Positions 1 through 7,190 of a stretch of DNA of 41,700 bases are shown here, piece by piece. The notes below the pieces were generated by a model. That model had not been told where the DNA came from and made no database searches. It saw only the letters and a list, made by a program, of their open reading frames with translations. This DNA comes from a virus, in the IMG/VR virus record IMGVR_UViG_3300020407_000008, positions 1-41,700 of that record, one strand, 5' to 3'. A program made the position numbers and the translations under genes. Numbering within the stretch: the first letter of the stretch is position 1; every line of letters starts with the position of its first letter.

Positions 1-90
1 TGGGGCCGCCGTGTTCCACCACGTACTGGTTGAACATCAGCAGGCGTTCCTGGCGCTTCTGCTCGGTGACGTCTTCCTGTGGGGAGGTGA
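1..90 (-). pseudogene. Host PAS/PAC-type sensor protein, downstream fragment cut by the prophage
   Basis: Read on the minus strand, one open frame gives TSPQEDVTEQKRQERLLMF and then NQYVVEHGGP, running off the window. The DVTEQKRQE segment is the usual exit of a PAC motif that links a PAS domain to the next PAS or GGDEF/kinase domain. The frame is broken at the prophage left end, so this is the distal part of a disrupted host signalling gene. The assignment rests on about 30 residues, and the output domain lies outside the window. Confidence 0.5.
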
Positions 91-102
91 TCGGTTTTGC
101 AC
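91..102 (+). repeat. Left terminal inverted repeat / transposase site L1
   Basis: TCGGTTTTGCAC faces inward and matches the complement of the right terminus with one mismatch. It sits exactly where the host PAC-motif frame breaks off. Related copies at 174-185 and 498-510 lie further in, as expected for an array of MuA-type binding sites. Confidence 0.75.
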
Positions 103-173
103 AGACGGTCCAAAATTTGGACGACGGAAAAGTCATTTGGATCAACGACTTACCCTCGTCCTGGGGACCCCCA

Positions 174-189
174 CCGCTTTTGCACGAAA
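174..189 (+). repeat. Transposase binding site candidate L2
   Basis: CCGCTTTTGCACGAAA repeats the terminal motif (CTTTTGCACG) in the same orientation as L1, 83 bases further in. MuA-family transposases bind several spaced sites at each end, so this is a likely second left site. No footprint can be inferred from sequence alone. Confidence 0.6.
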
Positions 190-354
190 TCGGTCGTAGA
201 GGCCATAAAACGCACCAGGAGGCGCGTTAAATCGGTCGGAGTGGGTCTGGCACGGACCGGTTCGGCGAGGCCCGCTAAAGCCCGTTTTCTCTCTTAGCAG
301 CAGTCGCTTGGGGAGGCCCTGGGCCAAATCGCCCTGCCGTTCGTCCAGCGGGTC

Positions 355-479
355 GAAGTCGGACGTTTCGAAGTCGGACGTTCCAAGACGTCCGACTTCG
401 AAATTCCTTGCTGAATCATGCGCTTAGCGCCGCCCGAGTCTTCTAAGGCGTGGGAGGCAAGTGGCTGGAAGTCGGACGT
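355..479. repeat. Cluster of four GAAGTCGGACGT repeats with a 15-bp perfect inverted repeat
   Basis: GAAGTCGGACGT occurs at 355-366, 370-381 and 468-479, and inverted at 388-399. The middle two form a perfect palindrome, TTCGAAGTCGGACGT (368-382), a 5-6 base loop, and its complement ending at 402. The cluster lies between the end of the leftward early operon (558) and the left terminus. It could be the early-operon terminator hairpin, although no T-run follows. It could also be a protein-binding array such as a transposition enhancer or second operator. The repeat does not resemble the terminal transposase sites. Confidence 0.7.
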
Positions 480-497
480 AGCACGAGAGGGATCTCC

Positions 498-510
498 CTT
501 TTGTGCGAAA
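498..510 (+). repeat. Weak transposase binding site candidate L3
   Basis: CTTTTGTGCGAAA differs from L2 (CTTTTGCACGAAA) at two positions and has the same orientation. Three right-end copies of the motif exist, so a third left site is plausible, but this match is degenerate. Confidence 0.4.
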
Positions 511-533
511 ACAGGACCGCCGGACACGCGGCC

Positions 534-542
534 TGTGGATAA
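534..542 (+). other. DnaA-box-like nonamer near the left end
   Basis: TGTGGATAA is the complement of TTATCCACA, the strong DnaA box. A related nonamer, TGTGGACAA, lies at 41529-41537 near the right end. A single nonamer can occur by chance, so any role in replication or host control is speculative. Confidence 0.3.
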
Positions 543-557
543 CTCGCCAGCACTCGT

Positions 558-962
558 TCAGTCGAACAGGTCGCCCGTGGTGTCCACCGGCCCTGCGCCG
601 GCAGCCAGGATCTCGCAGATACGTCGCTCGGCCAAGCGGTACTTCTCGACCAGCTGGCGCAGCGACAGCGTCGCGTGATCGGCCCGGATGCGGGCGTCGC
701 GGATGGCGCGCAGCGCCCGGCCGGCCTTGGGGATGCGCAGGCGTTCGAGGCCGTATTCCTTGGCAAGTGCGCGGGCAGCCTCGTACCCGACCAGCTGCGA
801 CAGCGCACCGTCGGGCGCCGGCTGCTCGGCGATGTAAATCCAGGCGCCCCCGTGCGCATCGACGATCCGCATGGTCGCCTCCAGCCCGATCAGCGCCACA
901 AAGCGGCGCAGCAGCGGCTCCAGCAGCTCGACGTCGACGGCGGGGGCACCGGCGTTGCTCAT
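558..962 (-). CDS. Mor-family transcription activator
   Basis: This 134-residue protein fits the Mor/C family of Mu: an N-terminal dimerisation region (about residues 8-75) and a C-terminal helix-turn-helix with LVEKYRLAERRICEIL. In Mu, Mor is an early product that binds a dyad upstream of the middle promoter and activates host RNA polymerase. Here it is the last gene of the leftward early operon, starting at an ATGA overlap with the GemA-like gene, the usual Mor position downstream of gemA. It is the only Mor/C-like gene seen, so it may drive late genes directly, and the CTGCG-N4-CGCAG dyads are its candidate sites. The ATG at 962 is chosen for the overlap; an earlier in-frame codon at 1007 lies inside the neighbouring gene. 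Confidence 0.85.
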   Translation of the reverse strand: MSNAGAPAVDVELLEPLLRRFVALIGLEATMRIVDAHGGAWIYIAEQPAPDGALSQLVGYEAARALAKEYGLERLRIPKAGRALRAIRDARIRADHATLSLRQLVEKYRLAERRICEILAAGAGPVDTTGDLFD

Positions 963-1423
963 GGAGTCACCGACTCCCGGCGCTTGGCCTTCTCGCGGTC
1001 GCGCCACGCCTTCAGCGCCTCAACCACGCGGTTGCCCTCGACCGACGTCAGGAATCGGGGCGCTGCCTTCTGGGTCGTCTTGAACACAAAGGCGTTGAGC
1101 CCGTGATCGGTGGCGTCCCGCAGGGCACCCAGGGCCGCCAGCTCGGCCCAGACGCGGCGCATCTTCTCCGCGTGCCAGCCATCGGCGGGCTTGATCTGGC
1201 GGCCGGGGTTCAGCGTCTGCTGCAAATGCCGCACCACGCGCTTTAAAGCAGCGTCGTCCATGTCGGTGGTGCTGGTCGCGCCGCCCACGGCCGACAGCAT
1301 CGAGCGGTAGTCGCTCTGCGGGTTCTTGTCGGCCGTGTCCATGCCTAGCTTGGCGGCCGATGCGTGGATGGCGGCGATGTATCGACGCCGCTCAGTGGTC
1401 GAGGTCGACACGAGCTTCACCAT
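959..1423 (-). CDS. GemA-like regulatory protein (Mu gp16/DUF1018 family)
   Basis: The 154-residue product begins with a basic stretch and the family-type segment RRRYIAAIHASAAKLGMD, followed by a helical region with YRSML. In Mu, GemA affects host gene expression and DNA supercoiling during early growth; its exact mechanism is unclear. The gene sits directly upstream of mor-like 558-962, the conserved GemA-Mor order, with an ATGA overlap. It overlaps the upstream gene by 7 bases (1417-1423). Family assignment is from order and N-terminal pattern. Confidence 0.75.
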   Translation of the reverse strand: MVKLVSTSTTERRRYIAAIHASAAKLGMDTADKNPQSDYRSMLSAVGGATSTTDMDDAALKRVVRHLQQTLNPGRQIKPADGWHAEKMRRVWAELAALGALRDATDHGLNAFVFKTTQKAAPRFLTSVEGNRVVEALKAWRDREKAKRRESVTP

Positions 1424-1812
1424 GGCGCGGTCTCCTCGTCGGCCGTGATCAGCACCGCGTCGTCGCCGAGCATGGTGATCAGGCCACGCGCAATCAGCCA
1501 GGTCACCGCGTCGAAGATCTCGCTGTAGCGCTCGTGGTCCATGGGCAAGCCGTAGGTCGCGCCGACCTCGTCACCCTTGATGCATTCCGACCGGATCAGC
1601 TCCAGCATCGCCTCATCGGCGATCGCCAAGCCGCGGGCGATGCCCTCGTCGCTCAGCGGCGCGTGCAGGAAGAGGTCGTGGAGCTCACCGCTGGCGCCGC
1701 TGGCCACCAGCTGCGCGCGGTGCTCCTCCAGGTAGACGCTCGGCTTGCCCTGGTGCGGCTGGAACAGCCATGCGGTAGCGCGCGGCTTGAGAGCGGTGCG
1801 GCCGCCTCTCAT
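1417..1812 (-). CDS. Early-operon protein of unknown function
   Basis: A 131-residue protein starting at an ATGA overlap with the upstream gene and overlapping the GemA-like gene by 7 bases. It has a basic N-terminus (MRGGRTALKPRATAW) and then an acidic, helical body with no recognisable catalytic motif. No signal peptide or membrane segment is seen. The tight coupling shows that it belongs to the early transcript. I do not recognise the family. Confidence 0.75.
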   Translation of the reverse strand: MRGGRTALKPRATAWLFQPHQGKPSVYLEEHRAQLVASGASGELHDLFLHAPLSDEGIARGLAIADEAMLELIRSECIKGDEVGATYGLPMDHERYSEIFDAVTWLIARGLITMLGDDAVLITADEETAPW

Positions 1813-2096
1813 CGCAGGACTCCAAAGCCAGGCTTGTGCTCAAGCTGCAGCTGCTGCGGCGTGTCCGCATCGCCCTTCCTTGCGCGCACCTGGTCAGGCT
1901 TGACCGAGTGGTACTCGACCTGGACCGGCTCCTCGATGAGGAACACAGGTGTGCGGCCGTCGAAGTGCTGACGGACCCGCACGGCGTCTTCGAGCAGCTC
2001 GACGAGCTTGCGGCCCTTGTCGGCCGGCAGCAGCAGCGAGTGGTAGTCAATGGAAACGCAGCACAGGCGCTGCGGCGGCTTCTTGGTGGTGGCCAT
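1809..2096 (-). CDS. Small early-operon protein of unknown function
   Basis: A 95-residue protein whose ATG overlaps the stop of the upstream HNH gene in a TGATG junction. It starts MATTKKPPQRLCCVSIDYHS and contains a segment rich in short beta-type residues (TPVFLIEEPVQVEYHSV). No domain is recognised. The two adjacent cysteines near residue 12 are not part of a visible zinc motif. The call as a gene rests on codon bias and translational coupling. Confidence 0.75.
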   Translation of the reverse strand: MATTKKPPQRLCCVSIDYHSLLLPADKGRKLVELLEDAVRVRQHFDGRTPVFLIEEPVQVEYHSVKPDQVRARKGDADTPQQLQLEHKPGFGVLR

Positions 2097-2551
2097 CAGG
2101 CAAAGAGCTCCAGGTTGTTGCGCGCGGCCAGGCGCGTCATGTAGGCCGTCTGGCGGTGGTGTTCGGCGTCATAGGCCAGGTGATGGCGCTGGCACCACGC
2201 GCGAAGGTTCGCCAGGTCGCAGTGCTCGGGAACATGGTCCAGGTGAGCGACCGTCAGCACGATCACCGTCATCGGCGCGTTGGCCACTGCGAACTCACGC
2301 GCCTCTCGGTAAGACAGCGGCAAGCCCGTGGGCCAGGTCAGGCCGGTGCCTGCGGCATCGCATGGGCTGCTGCCACCGAGCGGATGCCACACGTGGTGTC
2401 CACCGATCGACTGGCGCCACGCGCCGACCGCGTGGTTGCGGATACCGCAGCCAGGCCACTCGCAGCGATGCTGAGCATGCTGGAGCACGGCCGCGCGAAT
2501 CTCTTGCCAGTTGGCCGGATAGCGGTGGCGGTTTTCAGGCCTGATCGGCAT
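2096..2551 (-). CDS. HNH-family endonuclease-like protein
   Basis: A 151-residue protein with an HNH-type core: C30 and C35 (CEWPGCG) pair with C120 and H123/H124 (CQRHH) as a zinc site. The catalytic block VAHLDHVPEH, with H103, D105 and H106, precedes N115. HNH proteins in phages act as nicking or processing nucleases; this one sits in the early operon, not beside terminase, so a packaging role is less likely. The start at 2551 overlaps the upstream stop and precedes the conserved reading. An upstream in-frame start at 2626 would run into the preceding membrane-protein gene. The substrate is unknown. Confidence 0.75.
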   Translation of the reverse strand: MPIRPENRHRYPANWQEIRAAVLQHAQHRCEWPGCGIRNHAVGAWRQSIGGHHVWHPLGGSSPCDAAGTGLTWPTGLPLSYREAREFAVANAPMTVIVLTVAHLDHVPEHCDLANLRAWCQRHHLAYDAEHHRQTAYMTRLAARNNLELFA

Positions 2552-2712
2552 CACGCCTCCTGCACCGCCGGCTGCGTCGGCAACTCCTCGACTTGCCAGC
2601 TGCACCCGCCCTTGAAGGCAACGCACACGCGGAAGTCAATGAGGCCGATCCAGCCTGCGATGATGGCCAGGAGCAATGCACAGCCAAGACATCTGGCAAA
2701 GCTGCTCAGCAT
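2551..2712 (-). CDS. Small single-pass membrane or secreted protein
   Basis: A 53-residue protein starting MLSSFARCLGCALLLAIIAG, a hydrophobic segment of about 20 residues that could be a membrane anchor or signal peptide. A short tail with two cysteines (FRVCVAFKGGCSW) follows. It overlaps the upstream gene by 7 bases and the HNH gene by one. Small membrane proteins in early operons often affect superinfection or host membranes, but nothing here fixes the function. Confidence 0.65.
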   Translation of the reverse strand: MLSSFARCLGCALLLAIIAGWIGLIDFRVCVAFKGGCSWQVEELPTQPAVQEA

Positions 2713-3293
2713 TGCGGCCTCGCTGCGTTGTGATTGCCCTTTGCTTCCTGCTCTCCCTCCACCAAGGCAATCGCTTTCTGTGCCTTCACGAGCATCTGCC
2801 CGGCGTTGACCTTTGCCAAGTGAGCACCACCCGCCGAGAAGCTGAACTCCGTGGAGGACGGGTCGATTTCCAGCTCCTTCATCAGCGCCGTCACCAGGAA
2901 GAGAAGCAACTGCGTGGAGTCGTACAGCTCTTTGGCACCGGCGAACAGTCGTGCGTCCGCATCGTTCAACACCGCCGCGAATGGCCTGCCCCCTTCCTCC
3001 ACGATGGTGAGGAGCGACTGGCCCTTCGCGTCCGCAGGGCACAGCCGTGTGACGGTGTCCCCGACCTCAAACAGGCGCAGCGGACCTTCGGTGATACGGC
3101 CCTCGGCGGCTGCGGCGCGTGGTCGCAGCGCAGGCTGTTCGACCGCTTCATCCGGTGCTTCGACGAACACCGCCTTCACGTTGGGCAGACCCTGCATGTC
3201 CGCAGGGCAGCGCTCGCCAATGCAAACCGATGCGGTCAGCGGCGAGTGGACGTAGGCCCAACCCCAGGGCCGACGGGTAGTGTCTTGGCTCAT
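2706..3293 (-). CDS. Early-operon protein of unknown function
   Basis: A 195-residue protein starting at an ATGA overlap (3290-3293). The body has a helical stretch, NDADARLFAGAKELYDSTQL, similar in pattern to the NARLIAAAPELL-type segment common in uncharacterised phage early proteins. That pattern is known mainly as a marker of phage accessory proteins and does not reveal a function. No membrane segment or catalytic motif is visible. An upstream in-frame start at 3407 lies within the neighbouring gene and is rejected. Confidence 0.75.
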   Translation of the reverse strand: MSQDTTRRPWGWAYVHSPLTASVCIGERCPADMQGLPNVKAVFVEAPDEAVEQPALRPRAAAAEGRITEGPLRLFEVGDTVTRLCPADAKGQSLLTIVEEGGRPFAAVLNDADARLFAGAKELYDSTQLLLFLVTALMKELEIDPSSTEFSFSAGGAHLAKVNAGQMLVKAQKAIALVEGEQEAKGNHNAARPQC

Positions 3294-3757
3294 GCGCCGG
3301 CTCCCGGAGTGGGCATCGGGGGACGGGCGTCGAGCTGGTCGGTGGCACACAAGGCCCAGGTCTGCAAGACGTCCAGGTGCGGCCCAAACACCGCCTGGCC
3401 GCGCCACCGAAAGGCCTCGCGGGCCTCATGATCCACGCTGGTCAGCACGCACTTGAGCGCGGTCTGCACCACCTCGCTGACCGTCATGTGCTGCGACAGC
3501 AGCCACTTGCGCGTGCGCTGTTCCTCCACCGCGCCCGTGTTGGCGCAGGCCGCCATGAACGACGCCTGCAGGTAGATCACGGCGCCGTCGATCAGGCTGA
3601 CGACGTGGAAGCTGTAGCCCGGGAAGGTGACCGACTCGACGATGTGCTTGATCGAATCGACCGTTTGCGCGGTGAGCCCGCCAGCGGCGGCCACGCTGGG
3701 CGCGTCCACGGGCACCCGATGGGGTCCGCGCCAGTCAGGCGCTTCGTTGTTGCTCAT
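3290..3757 (-). CDS. Early-operon protein of unknown function
   Basis: A 155-residue protein. The ATG at 3757 is preferred because GGAGA lies about 8 bases upstream; an alternative start at 3787 would add ten residues. The gene overlaps its upstream neighbour by 23 bases. The sequence is alpha-helical and proline-rich at both ends (tail PPMPTPGAGA), with one central hydrophobic patch but no clear membrane helix. The family is not recognised. Confidence 0.7.
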   Translation of the reverse strand: MSNNEAPDWRGPHRVPVDAPSVAAAGGLTAQTVDSIKHIVESVTFPGYSFHVVSLIDGAVIYLQASFMAACANTGAVEEQRTRKWLLSQHMTVSEVVQTALKCVLTSVDHEAREAFRWRGQAVFGPHLDVLQTWALCATDQLDARPPMPTPGAGA

Positions 3758-4049
3758 GAGCAGGATCTCCGGATCGGTGAGCGGCATGCGAACGCAGCCG
3801 CCCTTGGAGCCGCGCGAGGGCGGCGAGCTTGTACAGGTCGACCAGGCCGGACCCGACGATCAGCCTCAGCTGCTCGCAGGCCACCTCCACGTCGGCCACG
3901 GCCAGGGCGACCGCATCGGTGCGCGTGATGTCGCCAGCGCGAAGCCGCGCAATGGACTCCACCAGGTGGTAGGCATCGGCCATGGCCGTCCGCAGGCAGG
4001 CGGCCTTGCCGAGGTGTTCGACCGCGTGCTGATAGTCGATCTGCTGCAT
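3735..4049 (-). CDS. Small helical early-operon protein
   Basis: A 104-residue, largely alpha-helical protein starting MQQIDYQHAVEHLGKAACLR. It has regularly spaced leucines and alanines, typical of a helical bundle, and a basic C-terminus. It begins 5 bases downstream of the previous stop and overlaps the next gene. No known motif is visible. Confidence 0.7.
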   Translation of the reverse strand: MQQIDYQHAVEHLGKAACLRTAMADAYHLVESIARLRAGDITRTDAVALAVADVEVACEQLRLIVGSGLVDLYKLAALARLQGRLRSHAAHRSGDPAHEQQRSA

Positions 4050-4054
4050 ACCGG

Positions 4055-4327
4055 TCAGTGCAATGCGCCAGTCGCGCCGTCAGGGCAGTGCCCCTGGGCC
4101 AGCTGACGGGACAGTTTGAGCAGCAAGGGACCCAGGCTGGCGCTGATCGAACAACCACATTCAGCCCGGACCGCCAAGGTCCCCGCCTTCGGGTCGAAGA
4201 GCACCAAGACAGGCTTCTCGAAACCCAACGCGGGGCAGACCACGCCAGCGACCACCCAGTGTTCGCCGGCCTTCGTGCACTCTTTGGGTTCCTGGACGTG
4301 CAGGTCGTAGACGACGGCCTCCACCAT
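4055..4327 (-). CDS. Small cysteine-containing early-operon protein
   Basis: A 90-residue protein from the ATG at 4327, one base after the stop of the DUF3164 gene. A TTG at 4348 could extend it by seven residues but lies inside the upstream gene. Cysteines occur in ECTKAG, VVCPALG, ECGCSIS and GHCPDG, a pattern that could bind a metal, though the spacing matches no standard zinc finger that I can name. The beta-rich middle and helical tail are otherwise unassigned. Confidence 0.65.
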   Translation of the reverse strand: MVEAVVYDLHVQEPKECTKAGEHWVVAGVVCPALGFEKPVLVLFDPKAGTLAVRAECGCSISASLGPLLLKLSRQLAQGHCPDGATGALH

Positions 4328-4328
4328 G

Positions 4329-4961
4329 TCAGACCCCGGCCAGGTCAAGCACGATCGCCGTGAACTCGTCGGTGCCGTCCACCCGCTGGTAGAAGCGGAT
4401 GTATTGCTTGGAGCCGACCACCTGGACTGAGTCGCTGATGGCCTGCATGGCCTGGCGCCACTTCTCGTCCTTGATCTCGAGGCTGCGCAGGCTCAGGACC
4501 CGGCCCGTGTTGAGCTTGCCTTCCTTGTCGGTGTCGAAGGCCTTCTGCACGATGGCCTTGATCTCCGGCCGGCTGCCTTCCGCCCATTCGTTGATGCAGG
4601 CGTCGACCAGTTCCTTGGCGGCCTGCAGGCGCTCGTCGAAGACGATGTTGTCCGCGCTGGCCAGCTGGACCTTGAGCGAGCCGTCGAAGCTGTGCAGCGA
4701 GATGTTGCCCTTCTTGCCGCCGAGGCTGGCGCCGTACTTCTCGGCGCTCATAGACGCGAAGGCGTTGACGTCGCCGAACCACTTGCGCTTGAACTCGGCC
4801 ATCTGCACCTGCAGCTCCTTGGCGCCTTGGACCATCTCGCGCACCAGGTCGTCGCGGGCGCGGTCGATGGGCGCGACCAGCTCGATCGGCACCAGGTGGC
4901 CCTGGCCGTTCTTCATGTAGCCGTCCGGCACGCCGGCCGGGGTGTTGTTCTCAGTGGTCAT
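4329..4961 (-). CDS. DUF3164 family protein of Mu-like phages
   Basis: A 210-residue protein. The N-terminus has the family-type opening (GVPDGYMKNGQGHLVPIELV), then a helical segment, a beta region (KGNISLHSFDGSLKVQLA) and a C-terminal SLEIKDEKWRQAMQAISDS block. DUF3164 proteins are standard members of Mu-like early regions and have no proven function. The ATG at 4961 overlaps the upstream stop (ATGA). Further upstream starts run through the small zinc-ribbon gene and are rejected. Confidence 0.85.
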   Translation of the reverse strand: MTTENNTPAGVPDGYMKNGQGHLVPIELVAPIDRARDDLVREMVQGAKELQVQMAEFKRKWFGDVNAFASMSAEKYGASLGGKKGNISLHSFDGSLKVQLASADNIVFDERLQAAKELVDACINEWAEGSRPEIKAIVQKAFDTDKEGKLNTGRVLSLRSLEIKDEKWRQAMQAISDSVQVVGSKQYIRFYQRVDGTDEFTAIVLDLAGV

Positions 4962-5203
4962 CGTTGCTCCGAAGAGGTGGGTTTGAGGGCGGCCAGCGCC
5001 GCATCGCAGGCCTTGCGGTACTCCGCGAGGCTGGCCAGGCCCATGCGGGGGTTCTTGCGCCGCTCGAAGGCCCGCCAGGTGCGGTAGACGTCGAGCTGCA
5101 GTGGTTTGGGCACGCCGTGCCAGCAGCCGCCGCACATCAGGTGGCCGGCGCGGGCAGGCCGCTGGCAGGCAGCACAGGGGTGGAGCACACGGGCCGTGGT
5201 CAT
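4958..5203 (-). CDS. Small zinc-ribbon protein
   Basis: An 81-residue protein with a clear four-cysteine knuckle pair, HPCAACQ (C10, C13) and LMCGGCW (C24, C27), which should bind one zinc ion. The rest is helical and basic, with RTWRAFERRKNPR in the middle. It could bind nucleic acid or a host protein. It starts at an ATGA overlap with the preceding small gene and ends at another with the DUF3164 gene. Confidence 0.7.
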   Translation of the reverse strand: MTTARVLHPCAACQRPARAGHLMCGGCWHGVPKPLQLDVYRTWRAFERRKNPRMGLASLAEYRKACDAALAALKPTSSEQR

Positions 5204-5412
5204 GGCAGCCTGCCCTCCACCCCGATGCCGTAGTAGTCCTGGCCGTCGCGCGTCGCGTGCTGCACATGGCAAGAGCGCACGAGTTCGTGGCACGCCATGT
5301 GGACCTTCTCGGCGGTGCAGCCGACGCGGTCATGCAGAGTCTTGAAGGGCAGCCATTCGCCCTGGTGCGCATCGATGCACAGCAGGATTGCGGCCAACAG
5401 GGCGCTGCTCAT
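5200..5412 (-). CDS. Small winged-helix-like protein
   Basis: A 70-residue protein whose pattern fits one winged helix: helix 1 LAAILLCIDAHQG, a turn, recognition-type helix CTAEKVHMACHELV, then a beta wing ending in DYYGIG. It is probably a small DNA- or protein-binding regulator. It overlaps both neighbours by 4 bases. The longer upstream gene (5409-5783) has a related plan, so the two may share origin. The specific target is unknown. Confidence 0.65.
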   Translation of the reverse strand: MSSALLAAILLCIDAHQGEWLPFKTLHDRVGCTAEKVHMACHELVRSCHVQHATRDGQDYYGIGVEGRLP

Positions 5413-5783
5413 AGGCGTTCCACGTCAAAGATGCTGTTGGGCGTATGCCGCCGGGTGATCGTCCCGTGCAGTGTTGGCAGAGCGGTCGTCGGCGTAAGCC
5501 GCGGCGTAGCGCGCGGCACCGCGGCTGGCGCAGGCCGCATGGGCGTCCCTGCTGGCACCGGTTTGCAGTTGGCCGTGATGCGGAAGTGCCCGGACATCGC
5601 GGCGCGCTCGACGTATCCCAGCGCGGCCAGGTTGTAGAGCGTGCTGCGCACCCGCTGCACCTTGACGTCGCTGCGGCCCAGCACGGTGTGCAGCAGCCTG
5701 GCGTCCACGCCCTCCCGATCGCCGACGTGGTGCACCAGCGCCAGCAGCTCCAGCGCGAGCTCCCCGAGGTGCGAGCCGCTCAC
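5409..5783 (-). CDS. Winged-helix-like early-operon protein
   Basis: A 124-residue protein from a GTG at 5783 that overlaps the upstream stop (GTGA). The first 70 residues look like a winged helix, with helix LALELLALVHHVG, a segment DVKVQRVRSTLYNLAALGYV like a recognition helix, and a wing. The remaining 50 residues are proline- and arginine-rich and probably disordered. It may be a DNA-binding regulator. The start is chosen from the pervasive GTGA/ATGA coupling in this operon. Confidence 0.65.
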   Translation of the reverse strand: MSGSHLGELALELLALVHHVGDREGVDARLLHTVLGRSDVKVQRVRSTLYNLAALGYVERAAMSGHFRITANCKPVPAGTPMRPAPAAVPRATPRLTPTTALPTLHGTITRRHTPNSIFDVERL

Positions 5784-6127
5784 GGCTGCTTTCCTTGCCA
5801 GAGCCGGCTGCAGGCGTGCGCGAATGCCTCGCCGCGGTCGCTGGATTCGACGCTGGCCAGCGCCTCTTGCCAGCCCTGTTTGTAGGCAGCGCGGGCAGTG
5901 CCTGACAGCTCGTCGATCAGCTCCAGCCGTTGTGCCTCCAGCGCGGCGGCCAACTCGATATCGGCAGAGACCTCCACGCGGCGATCGTAGGCGTGGTCTT
6001 CGGACTGGACCAGGGCGTACATCGCCAGCAACAGCATGACGACGACGATCGCCACAAGCCAGGCGAGCCAGGCAGGCCACTGCACATTCGGGGGCTCGAA
6101 GTCGTGAAAGGGATGATGCGTGCTCAC
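5780..6127 (-). CDS. Small membrane-anchored early protein
   Basis: A 115-residue protein from the GTG at 6127 (GTGA overlap). A transmembrane helix at about residues 16-38 (WLAWLVAIVVVMLLLAMYAL) is followed by a charged helical C-terminal domain. This layout suggests an inner-membrane anchor with a soluble domain. An in-frame start further upstream would read through the preceding gene in another frame and is rejected. The function is unknown. Confidence 0.65.
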   Translation of the reverse strand: MSTHHPFHDFEPPNVQWPAWLAWLVAIVVVMLLLAMYALVQSEDHAYDRRVEVSADIELAAALEAQRLELIDELSGTARAAYKQGWQEALASVESSDRGEAFAHACSRLWQGKQP

Positions 6128-6564
6128 TTGACCTCCTTGCGGTACTTGGCGGGATAGATGCGATGGGCAGGGCGGCGCGACGCCGTGCTGCGCGGCACGG
6201 GCGGGGCGCTGTGCTCCTTTTGCGGACAGGTGCGGCAAGCGCGCCAGTGCGCCAGGTCGCGGGGGCTGCCCGTGGGCGCCTCCCGATGCGCGAAGGACCG
6301 GCATTGCTCGGCCGACACCTCACGCGGTTCGTCCGGATCACTCAGGTACGGGCAGGCCCACTTGCCGAAGGCGTCGTTGACCCGCTGCGCAAAGCGCCGG
6401 GTGCTTGCCGTGCCCTTGCCGTACTCGCCCGTGCCGTTGAGCACCTGGTTGACCAGGCTGTCAGTCACGGCCAGCTGCTGCGCCACCTTGCGCTGTGTCG
6501 AGCGCTTGACCGCCTCGTGGAACAGCTTGAACCACGGTTCCTGCTGGTACGTCGGGCCGCTCAT
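6124..6564 (-). CDS. Helix-turn-helix protein with C-terminal cysteine cluster
   Basis: A 146-residue protein. The N-terminus contains a helix-turn-helix-like segment (TQRKVAQQLAVTDSLVNQVL, about residues 23-42). A cysteine array follows: C71 (WACPYL), C88 (EQCRSF), C110 and C113 (RACRTCPQ). Proteins with this HTH plus CPxL...CxxCP plan are frequent in Mu-like prophage early regions of proteobacteria. It is likely a zinc-containing DNA-binding regulator, with an unknown target. The ATG overlaps the preceding stop by 4 bases. Confidence 0.75.
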   Translation of the reverse strand: MSGPTYQQEPWFKLFHEAVKRSTQRKVAQQLAVTDSLVNQVLNGTGEYGKGTASTRRFAQRVNDAFGKWACPYLSDPDEPREVSAEQCRSFAHREAPTGSPRDLAHWRACRTCPQKEHSAPPVPRSTASRRPAHRIYPAKYRKEVK

Positions 6565-7190
6565 GAACGCTCCTCGGCCGCCGCGCGCTGCAGGGCGATC
6601 TGGCGCCAGGCCGGCGGATGGGTGGAGCCCTTCCAGGCATCGACCAGCACGTAGCGCTTGGCGCCGGTGTTGCTGCCCGGGACCTGCACGCGGCGCGCTG
6701 ATTCGGTGAGGGCGCCGGCTGCGGCCCAGCGGCGCAGGTGCCGCTGCACGTTGGCCTGGGCGACCTTGAAGTTCCCGGTGCCCGCGTCACACAGGGTCTG
6801 CGCGGCCGACTCGCTGTCGACGATGGTGCGCAGGCGCACCAGGGCCCACAGCCGCATCACCAGCGAGTCCGGCTTGAGCGTGTTGGCCTTGCGCGTGCCT
6901 TTACAGCCGCTCTTCAGCACGGCGCCCCGGCCCGCTTCGGTGATGGCCACGGCGCCATCGGCCGTCACCGTGTAGATGTGAATGGCCCGGGCCTGGTCTT
7001 GCGACACGCGCACGGCATGGGTCAGGAAGGCAAGGTGGCACAGCCGGCTGGTGGCCTTCAGCCGCTGGGGCTTGGTGAGGCGATCACCCAGCCAGGCGAC
7101 CAGGTCGTCAGCAGTGAACTGCGCCCCAGCGTGGTTCAGCTGCCGCGACGCCAGCAGCTGCAGGACGGTGGCAGATACCCACACGGTCAC
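6561..7190 (-). CDS. Early-operon protein next to the transposition ATPase, possibly DNA-binding
   Basis: A 209-residue protein starting at a GTG (7190) that overlaps the ATPase stop (GTGA). Two parts look like small helical, winged-helix-type domains: residues about 1-60 (QFTADDLVAWLGDRLTKPQR) and about 110-190, ending GAKRYVLVDAWKG. The position just after transposase and ATPase suggests a role in transposition or its control. The reading frame stays open upstream into the ATPase gene, but that extension is in the wrong frame to be used. The family is not recognised. Confidence 0.7.
   Translation of the reverse strand: MTVWVSATVLQLLASRQLNHAGAQFTADDLVAWLGDRLTKPQRLKATSRLCHLAFLTHAVRVSQDQARAIHIYTVTADGAVAITEAGRGAVLKSGCKGTRKANTLKPDSLVMRLWALVRLRTIVDSESAAQTLCDAGTGNFKVAQANVQRHLRRWAAAGALTESARRVQVPGSNTGAKRYVLVDAWKGSTHPPAWRQIALQRAAAEERS

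Noticed and set aside
503-1246. Plus-strand open frame opposite mor and gemA
   Set aside because: Arg/Ala/Gly-rich shadow of the leftward genes, with no recognisable domain.
4329-5372. Long upstream extension of the DUF3164 frame
   Set aside because: The extra N-terminus runs through the zinc-ribbon gene in another frame; the ATG at 4961 with a 4-base overlap and the family opening is preferred.
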